From assembly GCF_034931305.1 (NCBI RefSeq), contig NZ_JAYGHY010000004.1, forward strand, positions 1 through 64,000: a stretch of 64,000 nucleotides of DNA, read 5' to 3'. Under the pieces are notes generated by a model. That model worked only from the letters and a program-made list of their open reading frames with translations. It was not told the DNA's origin and did no database searches. Positions 18,401-26,612 of the stretch are shown in pieces. A program made the translations under genes and the position numbers. The DNA is from Cyanobium gracile_A (lineage in GTDB: Bacteria > Cyanobacteriota > Cyanobacteriia > PCC-6307 > Cyanobiaceae). Position 1 is the stretch's first letter, and the number at the start of each line of letters is the position of its first letter.

Positions 18401-18907
18401 CGCATCGGTGAGGTTCTGATCCAGGAGGCCACTGATCGTCTCGAGGCTGTATTGATTTTTTGGATCTTCGCTGGTGAAGTTATAAACGAGGAGAATGGAG
18501 TTCGAGGCCTTGTTCACCGTGATGCCGGATTGCCGCACCTCTTCCGGCAGGCTGGGCTGGGCCAGGGACACCCGGTTCTGAACGTTCACCTGGTTGATGT
18601 CGCCGTCGCTGCCGCTGGCGAAGGTGACGGAGATGGCGCTGGAACCGTCGGCCGCACTGGTGGAGGTGATGAACTCCATGTTCTGCACCCCGTTGATCTG
18701 CTGCTCAAGCACGCTGGTGACGCCCTGCTCAACGCTGACCGCGTCGGCCCCCACATAGCGGGAGGTGACCCTCACCGTCGGAGGGGCGATGTCCGGCAGG
18801 CTCTCGATCGGTAGCAGCGGGATCGCGATCAGCCCGGCGATCACGATCAACAGGCTGCACACCGTGGTGAGCACCGGCCTGAGGATGAACGTGTTCGAAG
18901 GAGACAT
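15497..18907 (-). CDS. RND efflux permease, HAE1/AcrB type (copy 2)
   Basis: A 1136-residue paralogue of the permease at 10684-13983. It shares the N-terminal FILRPVLTTVCSLLI, the TM4 Asp pair (GLVVDDAITVIED) and the TM10 Lys (GLAAKNGILIVDLANQ) needed for proton relay. Between TM6 and TM7 (about residues 500-610) it carries an insert of roughly 100 residues with about four extra hydrophobic segments, longer than in copy 1. The adaptor gene ends 10 bases upstream. The two pumps are similar in overall plan but differ in the porter regions, so their substrates probably differ. Confidence 0.93.
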   Translation of the reverse strand: MSPSNTFILRPVLTTVCSLLIVIAGLIAIPLLPIESLPDIAPPTVRVTSRYVGADAVSVEQGVTSVLEQQINGVQNMEFITSTSAADGSSAISVTFASGSDGDINQVNVQNRVSLAQPSLPEEVRQSGITVNKASNSILLVYNFTSEDPKNQYSLETISGLLDQNLTDAVRRVPGVGELTYFGNRQLAFRLWLDPDRLAANQLSAADVVQALRSQNRLVPVGRIGGAPSPEGQQFTLTVQLQGRLRTTEEFGAMILRSTAEGGLVRLRDVGRVTLGGESFDIEATDLRGVPSVGMAIYQLTGSNALDVSSGVEAVLKEFSETMPVGMTIQKIYDNTEFVEASIEGVTSALREAVVLVVLILFLFLQNWKATLVPAIAIPVALVGTFLFVQAFGFTLNQLTLFGLVLATGLVVDDAITVIEDTSTKKASGLSALESAKATMDELFGAVIATSLVLFAVFVPVLFFPGATGTIYKQFAATIIFSILISTFNALTFSPMLSALLLARESEPPSRRTYAISGVFIGFVYGLLASGGGTLVALGVLALAAGIGFGLHLLTGLPLRMPFAIGGAVSALLLAGVNSPLEVLIYTVIGGVLGWGALFIFRRFNVIYAGVERRYHAVLGWVLGRRRLIMALLAGGIVLTAFAFTSIPTGFVPVEDQGYAIGFVQAPDGASLENTRRINQRVAEILRSEKDITTAAVFSGASLDGNAPNRGLFFFGTRNWDERTSAEQSVAAITQRLNRKLSVIQEARIIVVEPPAIPGYGTGAGFEMQMLNRSGGSLTPADFFAAATQLVGKANQSGLFDRVFTQFSPEAPQLQILVDRDRMAALGVDYGTAMQTFSFNIGSFYVNDTFDAGRVRRIFVQADERYRANPDHLKSLYVPNASGDQIPLSEFIKVESVTGPSVIPRFNLFRSIKVEGSALPGRSSGQAIKDIQDLFNNLSTTGVGYDWTGISREEVSAGALAIVIFALGILAVYLVLSAQYESYSDPLIILMTVPTAMLGALAFLALRGEVLNIYAQVGLVMLIGLAAKNGILIVDLANQRMEEGESALEAARASAQSRFRPILMTAISSLFGFLPLVLATGAGARSQASLGTVVFGGLAVATVLSLLVVPVFYVVVKQLTGASPTATAEAPVGGAS

Positions 18908-18917
18908 CAGGCAGGAC

Positions 18918-20066
18918 TCAGTTGACCTTGACGGGCGCGCCGTTGCGGAGATTGATCAGATTGGAGGTGATGACGCGGGCCCCGGCCTGGAGTCCCTTGA
19001 GCACCGGGTAGCGGTTGTTCTGCAAGGGGCCGAGCTGCACGGGGGTCTGCAGGGCGAAGCTGGTGCCGGCGGGCAGCTTGCGGGCCACGGCCAGATCGGT
19101 CCGGCCTGGGCGGCGCTCCAGGTCGGCCAGGCTGCCCACCTCGTAAACGAAGCTCTGGCCGGAGATCTGGGTGACGGCCGCAAAGGGCACCGACAGCTCC
19201 TGGCGGCTGTCGAGCACCAGCCGGGTGCGGGTTCGCAGGCCGGTGCGCAGCAGGCCAGCCGGATTGGCGAACTCCGCCTTGGCCAGCAGGGACTGGGTGC
19301 CGGCCACCACACCGGGGTCGAGGGAGCCGACGACGCTCTGGGCCATCGGCTTGTTGCTGGCGGGATCCATCAGGATCACCGTCTGTCCCAGGCGCAGGCG
19401 GTCGGAGAACACGGCCGGCACGTCCACCCGTGCCATCAACCGGTCGTTGCGGATGATCGTGGTGAAGGGATCATTGGCCGAAATCACGTCGCCCAGTTTG
19501 ACCTGTAGATCGCCGACGATCCCTGAGATCGGCGCCTTCAGATCGAGAAAGGCCAGATCGGCCCGGCGGGCCACCAGATTCTGCTGGGAGGCGATGTAGC
19601 GCTGGCGGAACTCATCGCGCTGGAAGGCGCTGGCGGCCCCCTGGCGCACCAGGTATTCGTAGCGCTCGTAGTTGAGTTTGTTGGTCTGCACCTCGGCCTC
19701 AAGGCGGGCCACATCGGCGCGGACCTGGGTCTGATCGAGCACCAGGAGAATCTGGCCCTGGGTCACCTTGTCGCCCTGACGCACGAGCAGGCGCTGGATG
19801 CGACCGCCCGCCTGGGCCGCCAGCCGCACCTCCTCGATGGCCTCAAGGGTGCTGACGGTGTCGACGTTGTCGGTGAAGGGGGCGAGGGTGGCCGCTTCGG
19901 TACGCACCGAAAGGGGTGGCCTGGCGGCGGGGGGTTCGGCCTGGCAACCCGCCAGCAGCGTGCCCCCCAACAGGGCTACGGCTGCTCCGGGGAGGATGCG
20001 GCCGGTCCATCGAAATCGCCGCGTGGGGGCCCCGCCAAGAGGCGGCCTGCTCGGATGGCCGATCAC
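18918..20066 (-). CDS. RND efflux periplasmic adaptor, lipoprotein (copy 2)
   Basis: A membrane-fusion protein of about 382 residues. The frame is open through the whole opposite strand of rarA, but the real start is most likely the GTG at 20066, which gives an Arg-rich N-terminus followed by a lipoprotein signal (LLGGTLLAGCQ) near residue 40. Lipoyl halves (GRIQRLLVRQGDKVTQGQ and APISGIVGDLQVKLGD) and a short hairpin follow, then a beta-barrel. The permease gene follows after 10 bases. The start is only 51 bases from the divergent rarA start, so the two promoters must be very close or overlap. Confidence 0.85.
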   Translation of the reverse strand: MIGHPSRPPLGGAPTRRFRWTGRILPGAAVALLGGTLLAGCQAEPPAARPPLSVRTEAATLAPFTDNVDTVSTLEAIEEVRLAAQAGGRIQRLLVRQGDKVTQGQILLVLDQTQVRADVARLEAEVQTNKLNYERYEYLVRQGAASAFQRDEFRQRYIASQQNLVARRADLAFLDLKAPISGIVGDLQVKLGDVISANDPFTTIIRNDRLMARVDVPAVFSDRLRLGQTVILMDPASNKPMAQSVVGSLDPGVVAGTQSLLAKAEFANPAGLLRTGLRTRTRLVLDSRQELSVPFAAVTQISGQSFVYEVGSLADLERRPGRTDLAVARKLPAGTSFALQTPVQLGPLQNNRYPVLKGLQAGARVITSNLINLRNGAPVKVN

Positions 20067-20117
20067 GGGTTCAACGAGTAGCAAGGCTTCCCGGAGACCG
20101 TACCGCTCCTGAGGCCA

Positions 20118-22370
20118 ATGCGGCGGGATGATGGGGCGGTGAGTGATCTGTTCAGCCATCAAGGCGAGCAAGCCAGGCGCAGAATCGCCCCGCTGGCGGA
20201 TCGGCTGCGGCCGCGCACCCTCGACGACTTCGTGGGTCAGGCGGCGATCCTGGGGCCGGGGCGGCTGCTGCGTCGCGCCATCGCCGCCGACCGGGTCGGC
20301 AACCTGATTCTGCACGGCCCCCCCGGCACCGGCAAGACGACCCTGGCGCGGATCATCGCCGGCAGCACCCGGGCCCACTTCAGCAGCCTCAACGCCGTGC
20401 TGGCCGGGGTGAAGGATCTGCGGGCCGAGGTGGACGCTGCCAAGGTGCGCCTGGAGCACCACGGCCTGCGCACGATCCTGTTCATCGACGAAGTGCACCG
20501 GTTCAACAGTGCCCAGCAGGATGCCCTGCTGCCTTGGGTGGAGAACGGCACCGTCACCCTGATCGGCGCCACCACCGAAAACCCCTACTTCGAAGTCAAC
20601 AAGGCCCTGGTCAGCCGCTCCCGCCTGTTCCGCCTCCAGCCCCTGGAACCGGAAGACCTGCGCCTGTTGCTGGAGCGGGCCCTGGCCGATCCCGAACACG
20701 GCTTTGGCCAGCGGCCCGTCGAGCTGTCCGAGCCAGCGGCGGCCCACCTGCTGGACGTGGCGGGGGGCGACGCGCGCAGCCTGCTCAATGCCCTCGAACT
20801 GGCGGTGGAAACCACCGAAGCCGATGCCGACGGCGTGATCCGCATCGATCTGGCCATTGCCGAGGAATCGATCCAGCAGCGGGCGGTGCTCTACGACAAA
20901 CAGGGGGATGCCCACTTCGACACGATCAGCGCGTTCATCAAATCGATCCGGGGCTCCGATCCCGATGCGGCCCTGTTCTGGCTGGCACGGATGGTGGAAG
21001 CGGGCGAGAACCCTCGCTTCATCCTGCGGCGCCTGCTGATCTCCGCCGGCGAGGACATCGGCCTGGCCGATCCCCAGGCGATGGTGGTGGTGGAGGCCTG
21101 CGCCGCGGCCTTCGACAGGGTGGGGCTGCCGGAGGGGCTCTACCCCCTGGCCCACGCCACCCTCTATCTGGCCGGCACCGAGAAGAGCAACAGCAGCCTG
21201 GGCTTCTTTGATGCGGTCAAGGCGGTGCGCGAGGCCCGGCGCCAGCAGGTGCCCGCCCACCTGCGCGACGCCAACCGGGACGGCCAGGCCTTCGGCGATG
21301 GGGTGGGCTACCGCTACCCCCACGCCTATGCCGACCACTGGGTGGCCCAGCAGTATCTGCCCCGGGCCCTGCAGGGGGAAGTGTTCTGGCAGCCGGGGGC
21401 CCTGGGCTGGGAAGGGGGATTGCGGAAACGGCTGCAGCAGCGCCGGGCCGCCCAGCTGGCCGCCGCGGCCGAAACGGCGGCCGATGACCGGGGTGACCTG
21501 CTGAGCAGCAGTCCGGACGACCCCCTGCTGAACCGTTGGCTTCAGCGCCAGGCCGGGGCGGAGGGGGAACGGCTCGACCGACTGCGCCAGCGCTTCTGGC
21601 AAGACGCCGCCATCGGTCGCCTCGACCGGGTGCTGGTGGTCGACGCCCGCTCCCTGCTCTGGGCCCTCGATCCGCTTGAGGCCGCCAGTGAGGGGGAGGT
21701 GGTGCTCACCACGCCGAGCGCCACGGTGCTCGATCGCCTGCAGGCCCAGCTGCAGCTGCTGGATCAGCTGCGGCGCCCGCGCCTGCTGACGGTGGCACCC
21801 GACGCCCCCGACCAACTGCAGACGCAGCTGGCCGCTCCCCTGGGGGAGGGACGCTTTGAATGGATCGCCGCACGCCAGCCCTGGCGACTCTGTTCAGCGG
21901 AGCAGCGGCTGGCCTGGCTGGAGCAGCTCACGGCACTGGCGGCCCCGGGAGCCCGGGCCCGCCTGCTGTTCACCCATCCCCTGCAGGGACCGGCGGGCAG
22001 CCTGCGCGCCCACCTGGGCAGCACCCCCGCGGGCACCGCGCTGGCCGTGCTCGAGAGCGCGGCCTCCAAAGAACAGGAGTGGCTGGCTGGCGACGTTGAG
22101 ATGGCCGATCGGGTGCAGGAAGGCCTGGAGGCCCTCGGCTGGAGCGTGCAACGACACGTCTGGGAGGAGGCCCTCGAGCTGCCCCTGAGTGACGCCCTGC
22201 TGGAGCGGTGGTTCGGCAAGGAGGCCAGCTACCGGAAGCATCTGGCAGCGGCGCTTCCGGCCGCTGATCGCAAGGGCCTGGAATCCCTGTTCCGAGAGCG
22301 ACGGGGTACCAACCTGCCCCAACCCCTGGGACACATCCTGCTGTTGGCTCACAGGCTCCCAGGCCCATAA
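20118..22370 (+). CDS. rarA: RarA (MgsA) AAA+ ATPase fused to a C-terminal methyltransferase-like domain
   Basis: Residues 1 to about 430 are RarA/MgsA, the clamp-loader-related ATPase acting at stalled replication forks. It has Walker A GPPGTGKT (about 67-74), Walker B FIDEVHRF, sensor GATTENP and the C-terminal helical domain (RRLLISAGEDIGLADP). A further 320 or so residues follow. Their alternating strand/helix pattern (RVLVVD, EVVLTT, RLLTVA, ARLLFTH) looks like a Rossmann fold of the SAM-methyltransferase kind, but the usual Gly-rich cofactor loop is missing, so it may be inactive. Such RarA fusions are known in cyanobacteria. A GTG at 20139 is an alternative start. The stop at 22368 overlaps the terminator of the opposing gene. 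Confidence 0.88.
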   Translation: MRRDDGAVSDLFSHQGEQARRRIAPLADRLRPRTLDDFVGQAAILGPGRLLRRAIAADRVGNLILHGPPGTGKTTLARIIAGSTRAHFSSLNAVLAGVKDLRAEVDAAKVRLEHHGLRTILFIDEVHRFNSAQQDALLPWVENGTVTLIGATTENPYFEVNKALVSRSRLFRLQPLEPEDLRLLLERALADPEHGFGQRPVELSEPAAAHLLDVAGGDARSLLNALELAVETTEADADGVIRIDLAIAEESIQQRAVLYDKQGDAHFDTISAFIKSIRGSDPDAALFWLARMVEAGENPRFILRRLLISAGEDIGLADPQAMVVVEACAAAFDRVGLPEGLYPLAHATLYLAGTEKSNSSLGFFDAVKAVREARRQQVPAHLRDANRDGQAFGDGVGYRYPHAYADHWVAQQYLPRALQGEVFWQPGALGWEGGLRKRLQQRRAAQLAAAAETAADDRGDLLSSSPDDPLLNRWLQRQAGAEGERLDRLRQRFWQDAAIGRLDRVLVVDARSLLWALDPLEAASEGEVVLTTPSATVLDRLQAQLQLLDQLRRPRLLTVAPDAPDQLQTQLAAPLGEGRFEWIAARQPWRLCSAEQRLAWLEQLTALAAPGARARLLFTHPLQGPAGSLRAHLGSTPAGTALAVLESAASKEQEWLAGDVEMADRVQEGLEALGWSVQRHVWEEALELPLSDALLERWFGKEASYRKHLAAALPAADRKGLESLFRERRGTNLPQPLGHILLLAHRLPGP

Positions 22371-22395
22371 AAAAAGCCCCGGCATCGCCGGGGCT
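22369..22395 (-). terminator. Rho-independent terminator shared by convergent genes
   Basis: Nine-pair stem AGCCCCGGC / GCCGGGGCT with a three-base loop, followed on the minus strand by seven T. It ends the exported-protein gene 22428-23120. Its A/T run overlaps the rarA stop codon. Confidence 0.88.
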
Positions 22396-22427
22396 GAAGC
22401 GAATGGGGAGGGATCCTCCCCGATCAA

Positions 22428-23120
22428 TCACCAGAGACCGCGAACCGGCTGATCCATCATGGGAGCAGGGGCCGGGGTGTCCCTGACCATGGCCACGGGA
22501 TCGGCCATCTGGTTGGCCTGGATGCAGGCGGGCAGGAAGACGTACCAGGACAGCAGCGAGGTGCACTGGGCGGTACCGGGTGCACAACGACCCTCGGCAC
22601 AGATGTTCTGCGCACCGGTGTAGGTGTTGCAGAAATCAGCCAGGCGGAAGTCGGTGGGCAGGGCCTTCATGATGCCGGCCGAGGAGATCGAGCCGTCCTT
22701 GGCGTCGGAGATGATCGCCGAGCGCAGGGCCTGAACAGCATAGGTATTCATGCTGTAGTAGGGGAAGTAGCTGTTGGTCGCGTTCTTGAGGAACTTGACC
22801 CCGGCGTCGGAATAGAGGAAGCGCGACACCCCAACGAGGTTGACCGCATAGGTCTTGGTCATGCCGGACTTGACCTCGTCGGAGGTCCAGCCGGAGCGGG
22901 CGAGGCCACCCTCGAGGCCCCGATCGGTGATGTCACCGGAGTCGAGAAAGGTGTCGAAGGCAGCTTGGTTCGTCGACCACACGGCACCGCCGGTGTTCCA
23001 ACGGACGGGCAGATCGTTGTCCACAGCCGCGGAAGCGGGCAGCACGGAAACCGTGAGGGCCGTTCCCACGAAGAGACCGGTGAGAAGTTGCTTGAACACG
23101 GGAGACGATGTTGACTTCAC
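22428..23120 (-). CDS. Exported cyanobacterial protein, possibly DUF1400-like
   Basis: About 230 residues. The GTG at 23120 is preferred over the TTG at 23126; either leads into a good signal peptide (residues about 1-33, ending LPASAAVD). The next 130 residues are helical (FDTFLDSGDITDRGLE, VSRFLYSDAGVKFLKN, YAVQALRSAIISDAKDGSIS...), a spacing that recalls the DUF1400 domain of cyanobacterial alpha/beta hydrolases. No hydrolase domain follows, and this assignment is weak. The C-terminal part has six Cys (FCNTYT, NICAEGRCAPGTAQC, PACIQ), likely disulfide-bonded. The gene has its own strong terminator and faces rarA. Confidence 0.6.
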   Translation of the reverse strand: MKSTSSPVFKQLLTGLFVGTALTVSVLPASAAVDNDLPVRWNTGGAVWSTNQAAFDTFLDSGDITDRGLEGGLARSGWTSDEVKSGMTKTYAVNLVGVSRFLYSDAGVKFLKNATNSYFPYYSMNTYAVQALRSAIISDAKDGSISSAGIMKALPTDFRLADFCNTYTGAQNICAEGRCAPGTAQCTSLLSWYVFLPACIQANQMADPVAMVRDTPAPAPMMDQPVRGLW

Positions 23121-23324
23121 AATCAACCTAGCGATCCACGGTGCTCCTGCCTACATCGCGTGTGCGGTTTCTTTGCCTCTCCACACACAACCCAGGGGCT
23201 TCAGGCAAGAGACGGGGCTGTCTCGTCGCGACTCGGCCAGCTCCGGAAGCCCAGGACGCAAAAAGTGCATCAGGATCGGCTCCCCTAAGGTACAGCCGTC
23301 TCCTTCGTTTTCAACGTTCGACCC

Positions 23325-23792
23325 ATGGCCCTGCAGGTGGGGGACCCAGCGCCCGACTTCAGCCTCCCCGATCAGAAGGGTGAGACCGTTTCCCTGGCCG
23401 CGTTGAAGGGGCAGCGGGTGGTGATTTATTTCTACCCGAAGGACGACACTCCGGGCTGCACGAAGGAAGCCTGCAACTTCCGAGACCGCTGGAGCGCCTT
23501 CGAGACCCACGGCATCCGGGTGCTGGGAATCAGCAAGGACGGGGCGGCCAGCCATGGCAAGTTCGTCGCCAAGTACGACCTGCCCTTCACCCTGCTGACC
23601 GACGCCGAGCCCTGCCCGGTGGCCGAGTCGTACGCCAGCTACGGCCTCAAGAAGTTCATGGGCAAGGAGTACATGGGGATGATGCGGCACACCTTCGTGG
23701 TCGATGCCGAGGGCAAGCTGGAACGCATCTATCTCAAGGTGAAGGCCGAAGCCATGGCCGATCAGATCCTTGAGGACCTCGGCCTGGCCTGA
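23325..23792 (+). CDS. bcp: Thiol peroxidase, BCP/PrxQ type peroxiredoxin
   Basis: Reduces peroxides using thioredoxin; in cyanobacteria PrxQ proteins help detoxify H2O2 and lipid peroxides. The 155-residue length is typical. The motif FYPKDDTPGCTKEACNFRD holds the peroxidatic Cys (about residue 45) and, five residues later, the resolving Cys, which defines the atypical 2-Cys PrxQ class. The Arg and Thr of the active site are present. The start ATG at 23325 gives the family N-terminus. The 3' end overlaps the convergent coaX gene by 31 bases. Confidence 0.94.
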   Translation: MALQVGDPAPDFSLPDQKGETVSLAALKGQRVVIYFYPKDDTPGCTKEACNFRDRWSAFETHGIRVLGISKDGAASHGKFVAKYDLPFTLLTDAEPCPVAESYASYGLKKFMGKEYMGMMRHTFVVDAEGKLERIYLKVKAEAMADQILEDLGLA

Positions 23793-24523
23793 GCGGCGCC
23801 CACCGGCGGACGGGGATGCAGGGCGACAAGGGCCTCCAGGCAGAGATCGGGGCGGTGCAGGAGGACGTCCTCACCAAGCTCCGGCGATCGCTGCAGAAGC
23901 GGCAGCAGGGCGGGCCCATCCCCTCCGGTGAGCACGATCCGGCAGCCGGCCTCAAGCGAGCGGACCTGGCGGCCGGCCTCCAGCACCGCGGCGGCCAGGC
24001 CCTCAACCACCCCCTGGGTCATCGCCATAGCGGTCTCGCGCGGCCAGAGCTCTCCGCTGCCGGCACTTGCCAGGCCACCTTCGAGGGCCGGCAACTCCTG
24101 AGTTCCGGAGGCCATGGCCCCCAGCTGCAGGGCTGCGCCCGCCATCAACCGGCCGCCGGCGAAGCGGCCGCGGCCGTCGACCCGGGTGAGGCTCAGGACG
24201 GTGCCGGCATCGACCACCAGCACAGGGCTGGCTGTGAGTCGGGCCGCCCACCAGCCCGCCAGGGCCCGATCGATGCCCAGCCAGGGGGGGGCGTCAGCCA
24301 AAGGCACATCCTCCAGAGCCAGGCGCGTTTCCGCCGGTAGGGCGGCCTGGGGAGGCACCGGGCCCACCGCGGCCCAGGCCAAAGGTGGATCCACCGCAGC
24401 CGTCGGCGGGGGCAGGTGCAGGAAATGCGGCACCCGTTCACGGCCCATCCCGTCCGGCGCCTCCAGGGCCCAGTGCCAGCGGCTGTTGCCGATCAGCAGC
24501 CAGCGGAGCTGGCGAGCCGGCAC
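23762..24523 (-). CDS. coaX: Type III pantothenate kinase
   Basis: Phosphorylates pantothenate in the first committed step of coenzyme A synthesis. 253 residues, GTG start at 24523. The family is poorly conserved, but the ASKHA phosphate-2 motif VDAGTVLSLT, the GGRLMAG (normally GGxIxPG) loop, and the late ILTGGDGPAL adenosine motif are in the right order. An early nucleotide-binding element is degenerate (LIGNSRWHWAL in place of the usual DxGNT), as in other Synechococcus proteins. The gene starts one base after the cysH stop, implying an operon. It overlaps the tail of bcp on the other strand. Confidence 0.78.
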   Translation of the reverse strand: MPARQLRWLLIGNSRWHWALEAPDGMGRERVPHFLHLPPPTAAVDPPLAWAAVGPVPPQAALPAETRLALEDVPLADAPPWLGIDRALAGWWAARLTASPVLVVDAGTVLSLTRVDGRGRFAGGRLMAGAALQLGAMASGTQELPALEGGLASAGSGELWPRETAMAMTQGVVEGLAAAVLEAGRQVRSLEAGCRIVLTGGDGPALLPLLQRSPELGEDVLLHRPDLCLEALVALHPRPPVGAAQARPRSSRI

Positions 24524-24524
24524 C

Positions 24525-25346
24525 TCAGATGCCCTCGCCCATCAGGCCGGGCATGTGGATGCCGCACTCCTGCTGCAGCCCGCCAAACCGTGTGGCCCGG
24601 CCATTGGTGGTGCCATCGTCAGGGGCGCTGGTGTGCCAGTCGCCCACGGTGGAATAGCCCTGATCAAACAGTGGGTGCTGGGGCAGATCGTGCTCCTGCA
24701 TGTAGTAGTAAACGTCGCGGCGGCTCCAGGCGAGCAGCGGACGCAACGACCAGCGCTCCCGCACCGGATCGAGGCCGTGCATCGCACCGCGGTGGTCGGT
24801 CTGGCCGGCACGCACGCCGCTGGCCCAGCAATGCACCTCAAGGCGCTCCAGCCCCCGGTCGAGGGGTTCCACCTTGCGCAGCCGGTTGTAGGTGCGCATG
24901 TCGTCGCGGTTCCCCGTTTCCCAGAGGCGACCATGCAGGGCCTCCATCCGGGCCGGACTGAGGTCGGACTGCAGGACATGCAGATCGAGCTTGAGCCGAT
25001 CACAGAGCTCGTCCGCGTAGCGGTAGGTCTCGGGGGGCAGATAGCCGGTGTCCACCCAGAGCACGGGGATCGCCGGCCAGGCGCCGGAAGCATCGAGGGT
25101 GCTCACCATGTGCAGCATCACCGCCGACTGGATGCCGAAGCTGGTGGTGATGGCGAAGTGGCCGGCAAACGCCTCCTGGGCCCAGCGCATCCGGCCGATG
25201 GCATCGAGGGGCTCAAGTTCGGAACGGGCGGCATCGAGGTCGATGGCCGCTCCATGGCGATTGCGGGGCAGGGCCTGGAGGGCCGCATCCAGACCCGCCG
25301 CGCTGCCCTCGGGGCTGATGGAAGCCGTGAGGGGGAAGGACACCAT
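24525..25346 (-). CDS. cysH: Phosphoadenylyl-sulfate (PAPS) reductase
   Basis: Reduces PAPS to sulfite with thioredoxin, in assimilatory sulfate reduction. The ATG at 25346 gives 273 residues; the frame extends to 25496, but that would overlap the divergent oxidoreductase gene. Motifs: the PP-loop-like TTSFGIQSAVML, WVDTGYLPPETYRYA, WSRRDVYYYM and the C-terminal ECGIH with the catalytic Cys. The paired cysteines that hold an iron-sulfur cluster in APS reductases are absent, so the PAPS-type, thioredoxin-dependent class fits. The start is 51 bases from the divergent NDH-2-like gene. Confidence 0.92.
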   Translation of the reverse strand: MVSFPLTASISPEGSAAGLDAALQALPRNRHGAAIDLDAARSELEPLDAIGRMRWAQEAFAGHFAITTSFGIQSAVMLHMVSTLDASGAWPAIPVLWVDTGYLPPETYRYADELCDRLKLDLHVLQSDLSPARMEALHGRLWETGNRDDMRTYNRLRKVEPLDRGLERLEVHCWASGVRAGQTDHRGAMHGLDPVRERWSLRPLLAWSRRDVYYYMQEHDLPQHPLFDQGYSTVGDWHTSAPDDGTTNGRATRFGGLQQECGIHMPGLMGEGI

Positions 25347-25397
25347 CGCCCCATCATCGCCCTTCAGCCATCCAGTGATTGTGGGTAAGGTGACACC

Positions 25398-26612
25398 ATG
25401 CAAGGCCAACGGGAAAAGGCCCAGAACGTCGTCATCGTTGGCGGTGGCTTCGGAGGTTTGTACACGGCCCTGGCCCTGGCCCAGCGGAAGAACCACCCGC
25501 CTGTGCTGCTGATTGAGCCAAACGACCGTTTCCTGTTTCTACCCCTTCTCTACGAGCTGCTTAGCGGAGAATTGCGGGGCTGGGAAATCGCCCCCCGCTA
25601 CGACAGTCTGCTGGCGGGCCGTGGCTTGGCCTGGCTGCAGGACCGGGTGGAGCGGATCGATGCCGAGCGCCATCAGCTGCATACCTCGTCGGGCCGGACC
25701 CTGGCCTACGGGCGCCTGGTGATCGCCACGGGCGCCGAGAGCAACACCTTTGCGGTGCCAGGGGCCGACCGCCACAGCCTGGGCTTCCGCAGCCTGGTCG
25801 ATGTGGAGCGACTCCAGCGCCTGGTGGCCACCCTGAAAAGCCAGCGGCGCCCCCTGCAGCGCATCGCCGTGGTGGGGGCCGGGCCCACCGGGGTGGAGCT
25901 GGCCTGCAAGCTCGCCGACATGGCCGAGGGCAGCGCCGTGATCGAGTTGATCGAGCAGGGGCCGCAACTGCTGCCCCAGGCCAGGGCCTTCAACCGGGAA
26001 CAGGCCGCCCTGGCCCTGCGGCGCCGAGACGTGCGTCTGCGCCTCCGCACCCAGGTGGAGGCGGTTGAGGCCGAAGCGATCAGCCTCCGCTGCCATTTCG
26101 ATGGGCAGAGCACCGCCCACAGCGAAACCCTCGCCATTCGGGCGGTGGTCTGGACCGCCGGGTTGCGCTTCCGAGCGCCCCGGATCGATCCTGCCCCCGC
26201 CTGCGACAGCCTCGGCCGCCTGCTCTGCGGTGCCGATCTGCGCCTGCAGGACCACAGCGATCTGTTTGTGGCCGGCGATCTGGCCGCCCCGGTGGATGGG
26301 GTGGGAACGGCTGGCGAAGCCCCCATCACGGCCACGCCGGCCACCGCCCAGGTGGCCTTTCAGCAGGCTTCGGTGCTGGCCACCAATTTGATCCGGTCGC
26401 TGCGGGGTGAGCCCCTGGAACCCTTCCAGTGGAAGGATCTGGGCGAAATGATGAGCCTCGGCGTTGGTGAAGCCAGCCTCACCGCCGCTGGTGTCACCCT
26501 GGCCGGGCCGGCGGCCTACCAACTGCGCCGGCTGGCCTACCTGGCCCGCCTGCCCGGCCGGCCCCACCAGCTGAAGGTCGCCGCCGGCTGGCTGGCCGAC
26601 TGGAGACCATGA
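25398..26612 (+). CDS. Type II NAD(P)H dehydrogenase-like flavoprotein (NdbB group)
   Basis: A 404-residue FAD/NAD(P)-binding oxidoreductase with two dinucleotide folds: VVIVGGGFGGLYTALALA at about residues 11-28 for FAD, and IAVVGAGPTGVELACKLA in the middle for NAD(P)H. A final FAD motif (LFVAGDLAA) and a C-terminal amphipathic segment are typical of monotopic NDH-2 enzymes. In Synechocystis, the NdbB relative reduces demethylphylloquinone, while other copies oxidise NAD(P)H in respiration; which role applies is not readable here. The stop overlaps the HAD gene by four bases (ATGA), so translation is probably coupled. Confidence 0.85.
   Translation: MQGQREKAQNVVIVGGGFGGLYTALALAQRKNHPPVLLIEPNDRFLFLPLLYELLSGELRGWEIAPRYDSLLAGRGLAWLQDRVERIDAERHQLHTSSGRTLAYGRLVIATGAESNTFAVPGADRHSLGFRSLVDVERLQRLVATLKSQRRPLQRIAVVGAGPTGVELACKLADMAEGSAVIELIEQGPQLLPQARAFNREQAALALRRRDVRLRLRTQVEAVEAEAISLRCHFDGQSTAHSETLAIRAVVWTAGLRFRAPRIDPAPACDSLGRLLCGADLRLQDHSDLFVAGDLAAPVDGVGTAGEAPITATPATAQVAFQQASVLATNLIRSLRGEPLEPFQWKDLGEMMSLGVGEASLTAAGVTLAGPAAYQLRRLAYLARLPGRPHQLKVAAGWLADWRP

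Noticed and set aside
18918..21815. A 965-residue minus-strand frame covering the adaptor and running antisense through rarA
   Set aside because: Only the last 382 residues match a family. The N-terminal part is a low-complexity shadow of rarA codon bias.
24525..25346. cysH as an APS reductase
   Set aside because: The cysteine pairs that would hold an iron-sulfur cluster are missing; only the ECGIH cysteine is present, which fits the PAPS type.
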